Assembly: GCF_000613445.1 (NCBI RefSeq)
Contig: NZ_BAIZ01000001.1
Location: 1 to 64,000, forward strand
DNA: 64,000 nt
Source of the DNA: Hoylesella shahii DSM 15611 = JCM 12083
Lineage (GTDB): Bacteria > Bacteroidota > Bacteroidia > Bacteroidales > Bacteroidaceae
Reading direction: 5' to 3'
The translations under genes and the position numbers were made by a program. Shown here in pieces: positions 26,728 through 35,963 of the stretch; positions within the stretch are counted from its first letter, which is position 1; each line of letters begins with the position of its first letter. The notes under the pieces were generated by a model, which ran no database searches, was not told the DNA's origin, and saw only the letters and a program-made list of their open reading frames with translations.

Positions 26728-29045
26728 TTATGCATAGCTATGCATGCCACCTAGTATATAATTTACGCCAAAATAGGTCATAAGCACTGTTAGGAAAGCC
26801 AACACTATAAACAAATGATAACACATAGCACCATTAAGAGGTCTTAACGACCGGTGATGAACTACAACGGCATAGACCATCAAGGTTATTAAAGCCCACA
26901 CTTCCTTAGGTCCCAACTCCAATATTGCCCCCAACTAACGTTTGCCCATATCGCTCCGACGAAAATTCCGATAGACAATGTAACCAGTGCAGGATAAAGA
27001 AAAATGTGCGAAAGAACCTGCAAAGCTGCTATTTGCAAGCTATAAGAGTTTGGCACTGACTGCTGTTGCCTACGTTGTTTGTTTATGCCAGCCAAATACA
27101 ATACGATGGCGCTGATGCCACATACAAATGTTAGCGACAAAAGGGCGTAACTCATCATGATAACACTAACATGCAGACTCAACAAGGGGCTGTTTAATAC
27201 AGGCATAATATGAGTTATAGCTGGATCCATCTGCGCAATATGGCTCACAAGCAAGAAAAAACCACTGAGTAGAAAACCAAAAAGTACAACGATGGGGGCT
27301 TTGTGTTGCGTGAAAATGGCAAGAAGCTGAACAAACCAAGCCACAACAAGCATCGTTTCATAACCATTAGACAGGGGTATAGTGCCTGATATCTTCCAGC
27401 GAAGCACAAGCAAAAGGGTTAAGCACACAAACGAGAGGCTCATGAAAATTAGGCTTAACCTGTTAACTAGCCTGCTGCCTCTTTGGGTTTGGGATTTAAT
27501 CATAGTATTGTCTTCATATTCTGATTTGTCCGCTTGTTGTTTACGCGAGAGACAATACACCACCCACGCCAACAACAATAATCCTAGCGTAAGGTTAAAT
27601 ACAAACAAAATTGTGGTAAAGGGGATGGAATTGTAAACACGTTCTGCTCTTGTCTGCGCTAACGACGGAATACTAGCACCACCATTTATCACCTGAAACT
27701 TGCGAAGTCCCGTAACAAGTTCTTCCACATGCGCATAATTGTCTACCAGCACATCTGTGTTGATTACACTAAACAGTTCGTTGATATACCGACTATGCAA
27801 CGAATCAACAGAATTTGGCAACTTATCTGTAGGCGCATACCATTTAATATTCCCTTGAACAGTTCTGAATGGAAAAACTTTGAGCAACTTACCTTGTCGC
27901 AATTGCAAAATAAGTTGCAAGCGGTCGTCAATCTCGCCAGCCTGTTTATGAAAGCTATCACTGTTTCCTTGATACAATTCTTCAACGTAAGAAGCAAGGC
28001 GATAAGTATTACCCAATTTGAAAAAGTCGTTTGCAGAACAATAATTAGGCAATTGCAAAGTAGTTTTTAGTTCTCCATTCTTTATCTTTATAATGGGTTC
28101 GTTGCTCCAGTCATTTCCCCAAAACACAAATCCTAGTAGCACTTGCTCTGCTGTATAGCCCTTATATGTAGCCTTTCCACATAGTTTTTTGGTAAAATCA
28201 ATGGCCAAAGTCTGCATCGGACAGATGCGATTGTTATAATTTACATACACCCTACCAAACTTTTCGGCCAAGGGTTTGGGGAAAGTATGAGGCAAATTCT
28301 CTGCATTACCATAAGCACCCACCAACAACATACCCACCACTGCGAAAGCCTTACGGATAAGTGGGCTTTTAAGCGACTGCCTAAACGTGCCATTAGGTGC
28401 TATGAGTAACCACAACAAGGAAACGAACAGCAATGCATAACCAACATAGGTAACAGCAATGCCATAAGAATCGCTATTAATGGCAAGAGTACAACCTTTC
28501 TGATCGCTGTCGTAGGCACTTTGATAAAGTCGTACACCCTTATAGATTTTAATCTTATTCATGGCCACGAAGGCAGCAACAGTGTCGTTGTCGGCATAAA
28601 GGGTGATATGCGATTGATAATCGGCTACGGCCTCTGTGCCCTCATGATTAATAACTTTGAAGGTATCTAGGCGCACGTAAAAAGGCAAGCTACGTGTCTC
28701 TTGCTTTTTATCACTCCCTGTAATTACAAATGTGTTTGAGGCTTTGCCCTGGCGAAGATGCATCGTACCTGTATAAGAAAAGGTCTTAGTAAGCCATGCA
28801 CCACATAATATAACAACGAAAGCAAAATGGAGTAAGAGCAAATACCAACGGCGCATGCGAACACGTACAATGTAAATAATGCTTGTTGAAGCCAATAATG
28901 CCCACAGCACCGCAAACCATTGAGACCCATAAATAACGTCATGGGCATCTGCGATGCAATGACTTTTCTCGTAAAAAGTGGCGTATCCCATTACGACGAC
29001 AAGAAGAATATATACGAAGATAATGATTTTCTTGAGCTTTGCCAT
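26728..29045 (-). CDS. ccsBA: CcsBA-type fused cytochrome c biogenesis protein (ResB/ResC), one-base frameshift
   Basis: The protein combines a CcsB/ResB half (three early helices at about 7-80, a periplasmic domain to near 420, then a further helix) with a CcsA/ResC half of about seven helices. The latter carries the heme-binding tryptophan-rich motif WGQYWSWD, which would continue PKEVWALITLMVY, and conserved His residues (HVSVIMMSYALLSL and VHHRSL). Such fusions export heme and attach it to CxxCH sites (system II). The frame breaks at 26909-26910: one C added gives 772 residues ending GGMHSYA. It follows the di-heme protein gene and probably matures it. The start at 29045 (MAKLKKIIIFV) gives a typical first helix. 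Confidence 0.88.
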
Positions 29046-29133
29046 ACAGTATAATAGGTGCAACACTATTTGCCCATAGGCCAACAAGTGAAGCACCATT
29101 GATAAAAGGTTGTTGTATAAGAGTTTATTTTAG

Positions 29134-29193
29134 AAATGTTCGAAGAGAGATAGGCCACATACCCAACGCCGTGAATCTCTTCTACGAACATTT
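29134..29193. terminator. Hairpin between the di-heme protein gene and ccsBA
   Basis: AAATGTTCG pairs with CGAACATTT, with a further AGAGAGAT/ATCTCT stem and a loop of about 20 bases. It lies 205 bases past the di-heme protein stop and 89 bases before ccsBA. On the plus strand the stem is followed by T5; on the minus strand there is no clear T-run. It could limit read-through into ccsBA or act as a bidirectional stop. Confidence 0.55.
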
Positions 29194-29397
29194 TTCAATT
29201 CATTTTTCTGACGTTTTTAATCATTCAACGCCAGATTTCAACACTTTGGTTATAATTCGTTCGATAATATTTAAAACTTTAACCAGTATAATTGCTCACG
29301 CATTGCTTCGAATGGAGTGTTCTCCCCATCTAAACCTTAATCGAAAGCTACCCAGGAGAAAGTTTAAAACCCATCAAAAGCACTTTAAAGCGCCATC

Positions 29398-31113
29398 CTA
29401 TATTGAGCGAAGGAACTTAACCACGGCGTCGCGATCGGCCTTTTTAAGGCGATAGAACTTCTCAGCCGACTTATAAGCATCGCCATCTTTGCTGTAAGCA
29501 TGCCACATAATGGCTTCAATTTCATTACGTGCGCGACAGTCGTGCATTCTATCTTCAGCGCCTGTGTTGGCTCTAGACAAGCCCCTACCCCATAATGGCG
29601 TTGTTCTACACCACGAACCATGAATATCGTTCTTCATTCTAAGCCTGTGTTGAACAAGGTCTGTATAGGGATAGATGGTTTGGTTGGGATATCTTGGTAA
29701 ACTCAAGTTATGGTTAACCAATATAGCAGGGCGCCACATATCGTCATCTCCCGTCTTCCATTGTGGGCGATGGCAGTGAGCACAGCCAATAGCCATGAAC
29801 ACTTGTTTACCCCTTTGCACAACAGGATTTTGCAAATCGCGAGCACGAGGCACGGCCAGCCCCCTATGCCACACCATATATTGCCAGAAATTATTATCAG
29901 TCATCTCAGGCTTAAAGTTGTGATAAGGGTTGTCAAACTGGTTTGTCTTTGGGTCGAGCAATGCTCTTACGGCTGCTTTTATGCCTGCTTCAGTACCATC
30001 AGCATAATAAGGCGACTTCGGATCTTTCTTAATAGCGTTGATAACACTTTCTGTTTTCGACATCGCTTCAGCCCAAGCAGACGTTGTATAAAGATAAGGA
30101 CGGTCTGAACGATTTACGTTAGTGATGTTCCACATAGCATTTGCGCCTGGACCATCTTGAAGTGATGCACGCGTCATGGCATAAGTAAAACGTTTAACCT
30201 TCATTGTTCCATCGGCCAAACGATAGTAGGCGCCATTAGATTTACCCAATGTTGGGTCGCCAGCCCAATCGTTCTTGTCCTTATTCCACATCAATGGATT
30301 AAGCTCCACACCATGACTAGCCTCCAGTTGGTATTGCTTTTTCATTTCCTCATCGGGTATGGCGTCAAGCAATCCTGTACCATAGATACCAATGGTAGAC
30401 TCCATTCTAAAAGCAAGATTAGTGGGTTTAGGGTCGGTTCTAAAAGCAGCAATATCGATATTCACCTCTGGATAGATTAGACTATACTTCTCTCCGTCTT
30501 CGAATTGCATTTTCAAACCACTTTCCATTGCCGTTACCTCTTTCCACTCGATATGCACACCGCTCTCATCTATTGGAGCAAGGAAAGGAGATGTTGCGTT
30601 GGTTTGTGGCATTCCAGTGACTTCACTGATGTAAGGTCCATCATTGCTATTAGCCCCATCAATGGGATGATATATCACAAGCAGATAACCATTGCCACTT
30701 TCTTTTGTATTGTAGCTAGTTACTCGTTTTCCATGACCATAACCAGGGTGGCAATCGATGCATTGAGAACGCACGTATGCTGGACCAAGTCCTGTAAGAA
30801 TTGGCGTTTTACTGAATTGTTGAAACCTATGTTCGAACATATATTCGCCTTTATCAAAAGCTTCAACCAAGTCGGCAGCATCAACAGCTGGCGTTTGGTC
30901 TTGGTAACAGGTGCTGCCAGTGTTTTCTGTTGTGCCAAGCTTTCCACCTGGATACCATTCATCGGCAGACATATTACCAACAGCCTGGCCCACGTATTTG
31001 TAGTCGTCGTTATCGTTTTCCACTTCAACAACATCGTCTTTCGAGCACGAGACCAAGATGGAACCAAGCAAGGCAACCCCCATAAGCAATTTGTGCGATA
31101 ACAATTGTTTCAT
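29398..31113 (-). CDS. Di-heme c-type cytochrome lipoprotein, DHOR/DUF1111-like family
   Basis: The protein has a lipoprotein signal (ILVSC, Cys23), then a first heme site QCIDCH at C118-C121-H122 and a second GCAHCH at C444-C447-H448. It has 571 residues. Two CxxCH motifs at this spacing, with a conserved middle containing GTGLLDAIPDEE and TYAMTRASLQDGPGANAMW-like segments, match the di-heme oxidoreductase (thiol oxidoreductase) family that often neighbours imelysin genes. The protein would sit on the outer membrane, facing the periplasm or outside. It is encoded between the imelysin lipoprotein and CcsBA. The reaction is not known; a role in reducing or oxidising metal at the cell surface is an inference. 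Confidence 0.9.
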   Translation of the reverse strand: MKQLLSHKLLMGVALLGSILVSCSKDDVVEVENDNDDYKYVGQAVGNMSADEWYPGGKLGTTENTGSTCYQDQTPAVDAADLVEAFDKGEYMFEHRFQQFSKTPILTGLGPAYVRSQCIDCHPGYGHGKRVTSYNTKESGNGYLLVIYHPIDGANSNDGPYISEVTGMPQTNATSPFLAPIDESGVHIEWKEVTAMESGLKMQFEDGEKYSLIYPEVNIDIAAFRTDPKPTNLAFRMESTIGIYGTGLLDAIPDEEMKKQYQLEASHGVELNPLMWNKDKNDWAGDPTLGKSNGAYYRLADGTMKVKRFTYAMTRASLQDGPGANAMWNITNVNRSDRPYLYTTSAWAEAMSKTESVINAIKKDPKSPYYADGTEAGIKAAVRALLDPKTNQFDNPYHNFKPEMTDNNFWQYMVWHRGLAVPRARDLQNPVVQRGKQVFMAIGCAHCHRPQWKTGDDDMWRPAILVNHNLSLPRYPNQTIYPYTDLVQHRLRMKNDIHGSWCRTTPLWGRGLSRANTGAEDRMHDCRARNEIEAIMWHAYSKDGDAYKSAEKFYRLKKADRDAVVKFLRSI

Positions 31114-31177
31114 AATGTTTATCTTTTATCCCTAAGGATTATATATAATATGATTTGTTCCGAAGAACTCGTTATAT

Positions 31178-31233
31178 AAAAAAAACACCCTTGAACGTTG
31201 TGCCCTTGTGCAAACAACAGGCGCAACGTTCAA
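31178..31233 (-). terminator. Attenuator-like terminator between the imelysin and di-heme genes
   Basis: TTGAACGTTG pairs with CAACGTTCAA (31191-31233), with a GCC/GGC inner stem. On the minus strand a T8 run follows five bases after the stem. Within the operon it could lower expression of the di-heme protein relative to the porin and imelysin. Confidence 0.72.
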
Positions 31234-31251
31234 TTGATGTTTTATATCTCG

Positions 31252-32583
31252 TTAGTTTTTCAATATCCAAGTACTAGCCTCATTGATGGCGTCATCTAGT
31301 TCCCTAACCTTATCCATCGCGTCTTTCACTTGCTTATGGCCAGGATTTTTAACAAAAGGAATACCGCTGTCTTGGCATTTCTTCAACTGGTCGAGAGCTG
31401 CTTTCAGCTTAGCTTGCAGGCTATTAGCCATTTCTGGATTATATTTAGCCAAGTAAGCCATGATAGAAGCATCAGTATAATTAGGCTGATTGATATTACC
31501 ATATAGCGCATTTTGTATGCTCATAATGTTGTCGTAGAAGTCGGTAAAAGAGTTATAGCTATATGGCGACTCGATATAATTGGGGTCATCGGCCACTTGT
31601 TTACCGTCTTCATCCTCGTGAGTACTCGTTCCATTAGATACCGAAGCGCGATAAGCCTGACCCAATTTCTGCTTACTCACCTCGGCACAAATACCCGAAC
31701 AACCAGAAACAAGAATGTCTTCAACCACCTTTCTCCATGTTGCGTAAGTGCTCTTTGCCTCACCTTTTCCTGCCGACAGCATATTTTCGCCAAAGCTTGT
31801 GCCAGTTGCAGCCACTGTGGTTTTAAACAAGTCGGGATAAGCTTTCTTGCATTCGTTGATGCGCGCTTTATGAGCAGCACTAGCCTTGTCGCCCAACCAC
31901 GACACCTCTAGCTGTATACAGCGGTCGCGAAGGTAAGCAGCAGCTGCTGTAGCAAAGATAAGTTCCTTATCACCTGTTACAGGATTAGCCTTAAATTCTT
32001 CAGCAGTTTCCACTGCGTCTTTCTTTAAGTTGGCAGCCTTGCGTGGTTGTCCATCGCGAAAGAACACAAATTCGATGCCGTGAAAGCCCTTATTGGCATT
32101 GCCCAGTTTGCCTACAGCGTCAATAAAAGCAGTACCATCCACATTAGAAAGTGCAGAAAGTTTGTCAGCATCATTTAGGTCTTCGGCTAAAACACTAAGT
32201 TCCAATGGCCACGTATCGATGCTAGGGTCGATTTCAAAATCGCTTGCAGCTCCATAGAGCCATGCTTCGCTCTCCTCCCAATAGGCTCTAGCGCGCTTGT
32301 AAGAGTCACAAACTTCGTTTACTTCTGTCTGTGTAATCTCTTCACCTGCGATAGATTTCTTTTTCAATGCGGCTATTTTGTTAAACAACACTTCGGTTTC
32401 ATTAGCCAGATTGGTGTAAGTTTTACTTACCACATCTTTAACATAGGTATTAGTTAAGGCTTCCAGAGTCTCTTCTTTACTCATCGTTTCAGGTGTGGGT
32501 TCTTCTTCGCTGCAAGCAGAAAATCCGCTTAACATAGCAATAGCCATTGCAAAATGCAGGGCATAACTGAAAAATCTTTTCAT
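31252..32583 (-). CDS. Imelysin (M75-like) lipoprotein
   Basis: The 443-residue product has a lipoprotein signal (FSAC, Cys24) and the imelysin domain with the conserved GxHxxE motif as GFHGIE at 166-171, near a helical bundle. Imelysin-like proteins are iron-regulated and lie with iron transport or di-heme genes; structures of Bacteroidetes examples show two helical bundles with a conserved site. Whether they bind metal or act as peptidases is not settled. It lies 38 bases after the porin gene and shares its transcript; the di-heme protein follows after a terminator-like hairpin. The assignment to the family is firm; the role in iron uptake is inferred. Confidence 0.9.
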   Translation of the reverse strand: MKRFFSYALHFAMAIAMLSGFSACSEEEPTPETMSKEETLEALTNTYVKDVVSKTYTNLANETEVLFNKIAALKKKSIAGEEITQTEVNEVCDSYKRARAYWEESEAWLYGAASDFEIDPSIDTWPLELSVLAEDLNDADKLSALSNVDGTAFIDAVGKLGNANKGFHGIEFVFFRDGQPRKAANLKKDAVETAEEFKANPVTGDKELIFATAAAAYLRDRCIQLEVSWLGDKASAAHKARINECKKAYPDLFKTTVAATGTSFGENMLSAGKGEAKSTYATWRKVVEDILVSGCSGICAEVSKQKLGQAYRASVSNGTSTHEDEDGKQVADDPNYIESPYSYNSFTDFYDNIMSIQNALYGNINQPNYTDASIMAYLAKYNPEMANSLQAKLKAALDQLKKCQDSGIPFVKNPGHKQVKDAMDKVRELDDAINEASTWILKN

Positions 32584-32621
32584 TGTTTTGTATTTAAAAT
32601 AATTTGGATTTGATATGTCGT

Positions 32622-33929
32622 TTAAAGGAAAAATCCTTCATAAGCAACGCCGATGTTTATACTTGGTTCGTTATTATATCCGCTTTTAAACATACGGTTA
32701 GAATAGTTGGCCTTGATAACAACTTGTGGAATGGGAAAATAGTTTACGCCAAATGCCACACGTTGGCGAGCTGTATAAGTGTAAACTGGTTGTAATGCCC
32801 CGGCCACATGCGAGTCATAGGTTTCGTAACGTGCAAAAAGATAAAATTTCTGATTGTCTGCGCGCATCTTAACAATCTGCGAGAAAAGGTCATATCCTGC
32901 TTCAATACCAATAGCATAGGCATTTTTTCCTACGTTTGTTTTATCGTATGGCGAACTCTTCTGCATATTGGCCTTAGCCACACTCAACCTTTGCGCACCT
33001 GATACATAACCGTAATCAGCCTGACCACGTACAATCCAATTATGTTTATTATAAGTAAAGTCGAGTGCTCCTATATAGGTCATGGCTTTAACTCCATCGT
33101 AAGGTTTTCCTTTTCCTTCCATTTCATTAGGCGAAGTGTTGTGCATGGCTTGTCCCATATAACCCGAAACACCCAGTCGTAAACCTGGAATAGAATAGTT
33201 ATCCACACGAACTACAAAGCCATACTTGTTAGCAGGTTTGAATTCGTAGGCTGAGCCTGCGCCCTTATGCACCCATCCGTCGCGTCCAAACAATAACGCA
33301 TTCAATCCAGCAACAACTTGAAACTGGTATTTGAAGTCTTTTAATCTACCCCAAAAAGCAATTCCCGTGTCGTGCCAAGTACTTGGTAAGATGGTGTTTT
33401 CGCCTTCTGGGCGATATACAGTGAAGAAGTTTAGGGGTTCATGGTGTGCGTTATTCAGACCAACGGGTACAACAAAGTGACCGAGTTTAACGTTTGCCCA
33501 CTTCGCAAACGATTTCTGTATCCAGAACTGCTCTAGTTCTACCTCGCCTCCTTTTTCTATTTCAGATTCAAACTCTCCGCCCTCATCGGCTTCAATCTCA
33601 ACAGCACTACCAGTTCCAGTGTGTTCAAACTCGATTTCTGTGCCAAGACTCCAACCCTTTCCGAAGTCATAGCCCAAATAAATTACAGCATGCGGAATAT
33701 CAAACCGCCCATTGCTAGGGTCTTTGGCATAAAGTTTCGGACGGCGATAGCGAAACTGATTGTCGCTATAAAAGTTGCGTGAGTACGCCACTTCTCCATA
33801 ACCACCAATACTTAAGCGGTTTCCTTTTACATGGTTCATCACACTGTCGGCTGCATTAACCTGTGCTTGCACCGTAGAAATCGAACAAGCAGCAATTAAA
33901 GTTAAGAGCGCTGTGATAGATTTACTCAT
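32622..33929 (-). CDS. Outer membrane porin with acidic loop, iron-locus associated
   Basis: The protein has a signal peptide (MSKSITALLTLIAAC..., cut near VQA/Q) and a beta-barrel pattern of alternating hydrophobic strands, ending in the typical C-terminal Phe residues (EGFFL). It resembles the phosphate-selective porin (OprO/OprP)-like group. Residues 111-133 form a strongly acidic loop (11 Glu or Asp of 23 residues), which could hold cations. The start at 33929 (MSKSIT) follows a promoter at 34095-34126; the longer upstream frame has no signal peptide. It is first in the porin-imelysin-di-heme-CcsBA operon, so a role in metal or metal-complex entry is reasonable but not shown. Confidence 0.8.
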   Translation of the reverse strand: MSKSITALLTLIAACSISTVQAQVNAADSVMNHVKGNRLSIGGYGEVAYSRNFYSDNQFRYRRPKLYAKDPSNGRFDIPHAVIYLGYDFGKGWSLGTEIEFEHTGTGSAVEIEADEGGEFESEIEKGGEVELEQFWIQKSFAKWANVKLGHFVVPVGLNNAHHEPLNFFTVYRPEGENTILPSTWHDTGIAFWGRLKDFKYQFQVVAGLNALLFGRDGWVHKGAGSAYEFKPANKYGFVVRVDNYSIPGLRLGVSGYMGQAMHNTSPNEMEGKGKPYDGVKAMTYIGALDFTYNKHNWIVRGQADYGYVSGAQRLSVAKANMQKSSPYDKTNVGKNAYAIGIEAGYDLFSQIVKMRADNQKFYLFARYETYDSHVAGALQPVYTYTARQRVAFGVNYFPIPQVVIKANYSNRMFKSGYNNEPSINIGVAYEGFFL

Positions 33930-34094
33930 AACAGTTTTTTGTATTTGGATGTTTTTAGATGTAAGGCGACGCGGATTTCTGGTTACGTTCTTGTCTCCAA
34001 TGTCCGGTGTTATTATAAGAATTGAATTGGGGATAACCACATACTTGACGATCAAGAGTTGCAATCATCACCGCGCCACCTTAATAATTCGCTG

Positions 34095-34126
34095 CAAAAT
34101 TATATTATTTTCGGTTATAAAACAAT
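34095..34126 (-). promoter_or_regulatory. Promoter of the porin-imelysin-di-heme-CcsBA operon
   Basis: On the minus strand ATTG (34126-34123), 20 bases, then TAATTTTG (34102-34095). It leaves a leader of about 160 bases before the porin ATG, long enough for regulation. It faces away from the promoter of the hemerythrin-LuxR gene, about 115 bases away. Confidence 0.75.
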
Positions 34127-34240
34127 ACTTAAAAGTGGGTAATTCTTTAATCATCAATATTAGGTATGTCGGCCATTCCACCTTTAATTAACCGCATATT
34201 ACATTATTTAATGCATACAATAAAATACCTATTAGTTATT

Positions 34241-34271
34241 ATTGGCTGTCTCATTTTTTTTTATTACTTTG
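34241..34271 (+). promoter_or_regulatory. Promoter of the hemerythrin-LuxR gene
   Basis: ATTG (34241-34244), 19 bases, then TTACTTTG (34264-34271), one mismatch to TAnnTTTG. It implies a start of transcription near 34277, past the in-frame ATG at 34242, so the protein should begin at 34314. Confidence 0.65.
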
Positions 34272-34313
34272 CAGATTGTTATAGTGGTAATAATAACGAA
34301 AGGTAACATTGGT

Positions 34314-35270
34314 ATGAAAAATCATAAGATGTACGAGCCCGATGATAAGATGATACTTCTTATCAAAGACAATTACAACATCTTGCAGACGCTCAGCGCC
34401 TTTGGGATTAGCTTGGGCTTCGGCGACAAAAGCGTGCGCGACGTTTGTGAGACTCAAAACGTTGACACCTATACGTTCCTGGCTGTGGTGAATTTCGCCA
34501 TAAACGGCTATCGCGACTATGACGATGCCGACAGGCTTTCCATACCCACACTTATCAAATATCTCAAGGCTAGCCACGAATATTTTCTTGATTTCCAACT
34601 GCCTTTCATGCGCAAAGCACTCGTTGCTGCATTGGATGAGCAAGACAACCTTGCTAGGCTCATCATCAAGCTATACGACGAGTATGCCCATAGCATTCGT
34701 TCGCACATGAAATATGAAGAAAAAATGGTATTCCCCTATGTCGATTCGTTACTAAACAATAAGGCACAAAACAACTATGACATAGAGACATTCTCTAAAC
34801 ACCACGGACAAACAGACGTGAAACTTCGAGAACTCAAAAACATCATCATTAAATATTTGCCTTCAGACGGACTAAGGAACAACCAGCTAACGGCTGTGCT
34901 CTACGATATTTATAATAACGAAGAATGGTTGATGCACCACGGCCAAGTGGAAGACGAAATTTTTGTGCCTGCCATTCGTCGCTTGGAAGCTAAGTCGAAA
35001 CAAAACGACGTTTCGGTAAAGATATCCAACATGATTAACCACACCAGCGAAAACGTAGACAATCTAAGTGAACGCGAAAAGGAAGTTATCATTAGTCTGG
35101 TGCAAGGCATGACCAATAAGGAGATTGCCGACCATCTTTGCATTTCTATCAACACGGTTATCACCCATAGAAGAAACATCGCACGCAAGCTACAGATACA
35201 CTCACCAGCAGGACTTACCATTTATGCCATCGTAAACAATTTGGTTGATATTTCCACTGTAAACCTCTAA
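34314..35270 (+). CDS. RIC/hemerythrin-like domain fused to LuxR-type HTH regulator
   Basis: The 318-residue protein has three parts. Residues about 20-60 resemble the N-terminal domain of RIC proteins (ScdA/YtfE), but the paired Cys of that domain are replaced by Gly-Phe in GISLGFGDKS. Residues 80-225 form a hemerythrin-like helical bundle with likely di-iron ligands His88, His131 with Glu135 (HMKYE), His164, and His208/209 with Glu213 (HHGQVE). Residues 251-308 are a LuxR/GerE HTH (LSEREKEVI...NKEIADHLCISINTVITH). This suggests a DNA-binding sensor of oxygen, nitric oxide or iron. It is divergent from the iron-linked operon and followed by a second LuxR regulator. The start at 34314 follows from the promoter. 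Confidence 0.85.
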   Translation: MKNHKMYEPDDKMILLIKDNYNILQTLSAFGISLGFGDKSVRDVCETQNVDTYTFLAVVNFAINGYRDYDDADRLSIPTLIKYLKASHEYFLDFQLPFMRKALVAALDEQDNLARLIIKLYDEYAHSIRSHMKYEEKMVFPYVDSLLNNKAQNNYDIETFSKHHGQTDVKLRELKNIIIKYLPSDGLRNNQLTAVLYDIYNNEEWLMHHGQVEDEIFVPAIRRLEAKSKQNDVSVKISNMINHTSENVDNLSEREKEVIISLVQGMTNKEIADHLCISINTVITHRRNIARKLQIHSPAGLTIYAIVNNLVDISTVNL

Positions 35271-35280
35271 CCGCTTGCAT

Positions 35281-35901
35281 ATGATGAACAATCACCCAGA
35301 GATGAAGATGAAAGAACGCCCACGCATTGCCATCGTAGACCCCAACACGTTGGCCATTCTTGGACTAAAACAGATTTTACAAAATGTGTTGCCTATCATA
35401 CAGGTAGACACCTTCAACTCGTTTAACGAGTTGACAAACGGAAATCCCGAAGCATATTTCCACTATTTTGTAGCAACTAACATTGTGATTGAAAACAGAA
35501 ATTTCTTTCTCGACCACAAGAATAAAACCATTGTGCTTACAGCTTCTGTTGAACCTAGCAGTCAGATGGCTGGTTTTAACAGTCTTTGCATCAATGTTCC
35601 TGAAGAACAACTGGTGCGTTCTATCCTGCAACTTGAGCAATATGCGCATGCACATGGTCGCAATTTGCCACCTCTCCCCCATGCTTTGCAAATGAAAATA
35701 TTGTCGGATAGGGAAATTGAAGTGCTTGCACTCATAGTTCAAGGTCTAATAAATAAGGAGATTGCCGACCGCTTGAATATTGGTATTACCACTGTTATCA
35801 CCCATCGCAAGAACATTATGGACAAGCTAGGCATGAAAAGTGTGTCGGCACTTACCATCTATGCGGTTATGCACGGATATGTAGACATCAGTAAGATTTA
35901 G
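35281..35901 (+). CDS. LuxR-type regulator with degenerate receiver-like domain
   Basis: The 206-residue protein has an N-terminal domain with receiver-like strands (RPRIAIVDPNTLAILGLKQIL) but lacks the usual phosphoacceptor in a DxxMP motif; the matching strand reads NIVIENRN. The C-terminus is a LuxR HTH (LSDREIEVLALI...NKEIADRLNIGITTVITHRKN) that resembles the HTH of the preceding hemerythrin regulator, suggesting duplication. The start codon at 35281 lies 10 bases past the stop of that gene, so they form an operon. It may be a partner or output regulator independent of phosphorylation. No cognate kinase is nearby. Confidence 0.83.
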   Translation: MMNNHPEMKMKERPRIAIVDPNTLAILGLKQILQNVLPIIQVDTFNSFNELTNGNPEAYFHYFVATNIVIENRNFFLDHKNKTIVLTASVEPSSQMAGFNSLCINVPEEQLVRSILQLEQYAHAHGRNLPPLPHALQMKILSDREIEVLALIVQGLINKEIADRLNIGITTVITHRKNIMDKLGMKSVSALTIYAVMHGYVDISKI

Positions 35902-35963
35902 CCTTTACCCACCAAAGGTTACGTCGTGTTTTTCATTTTTCCAATAACCATAAATGATAAATC

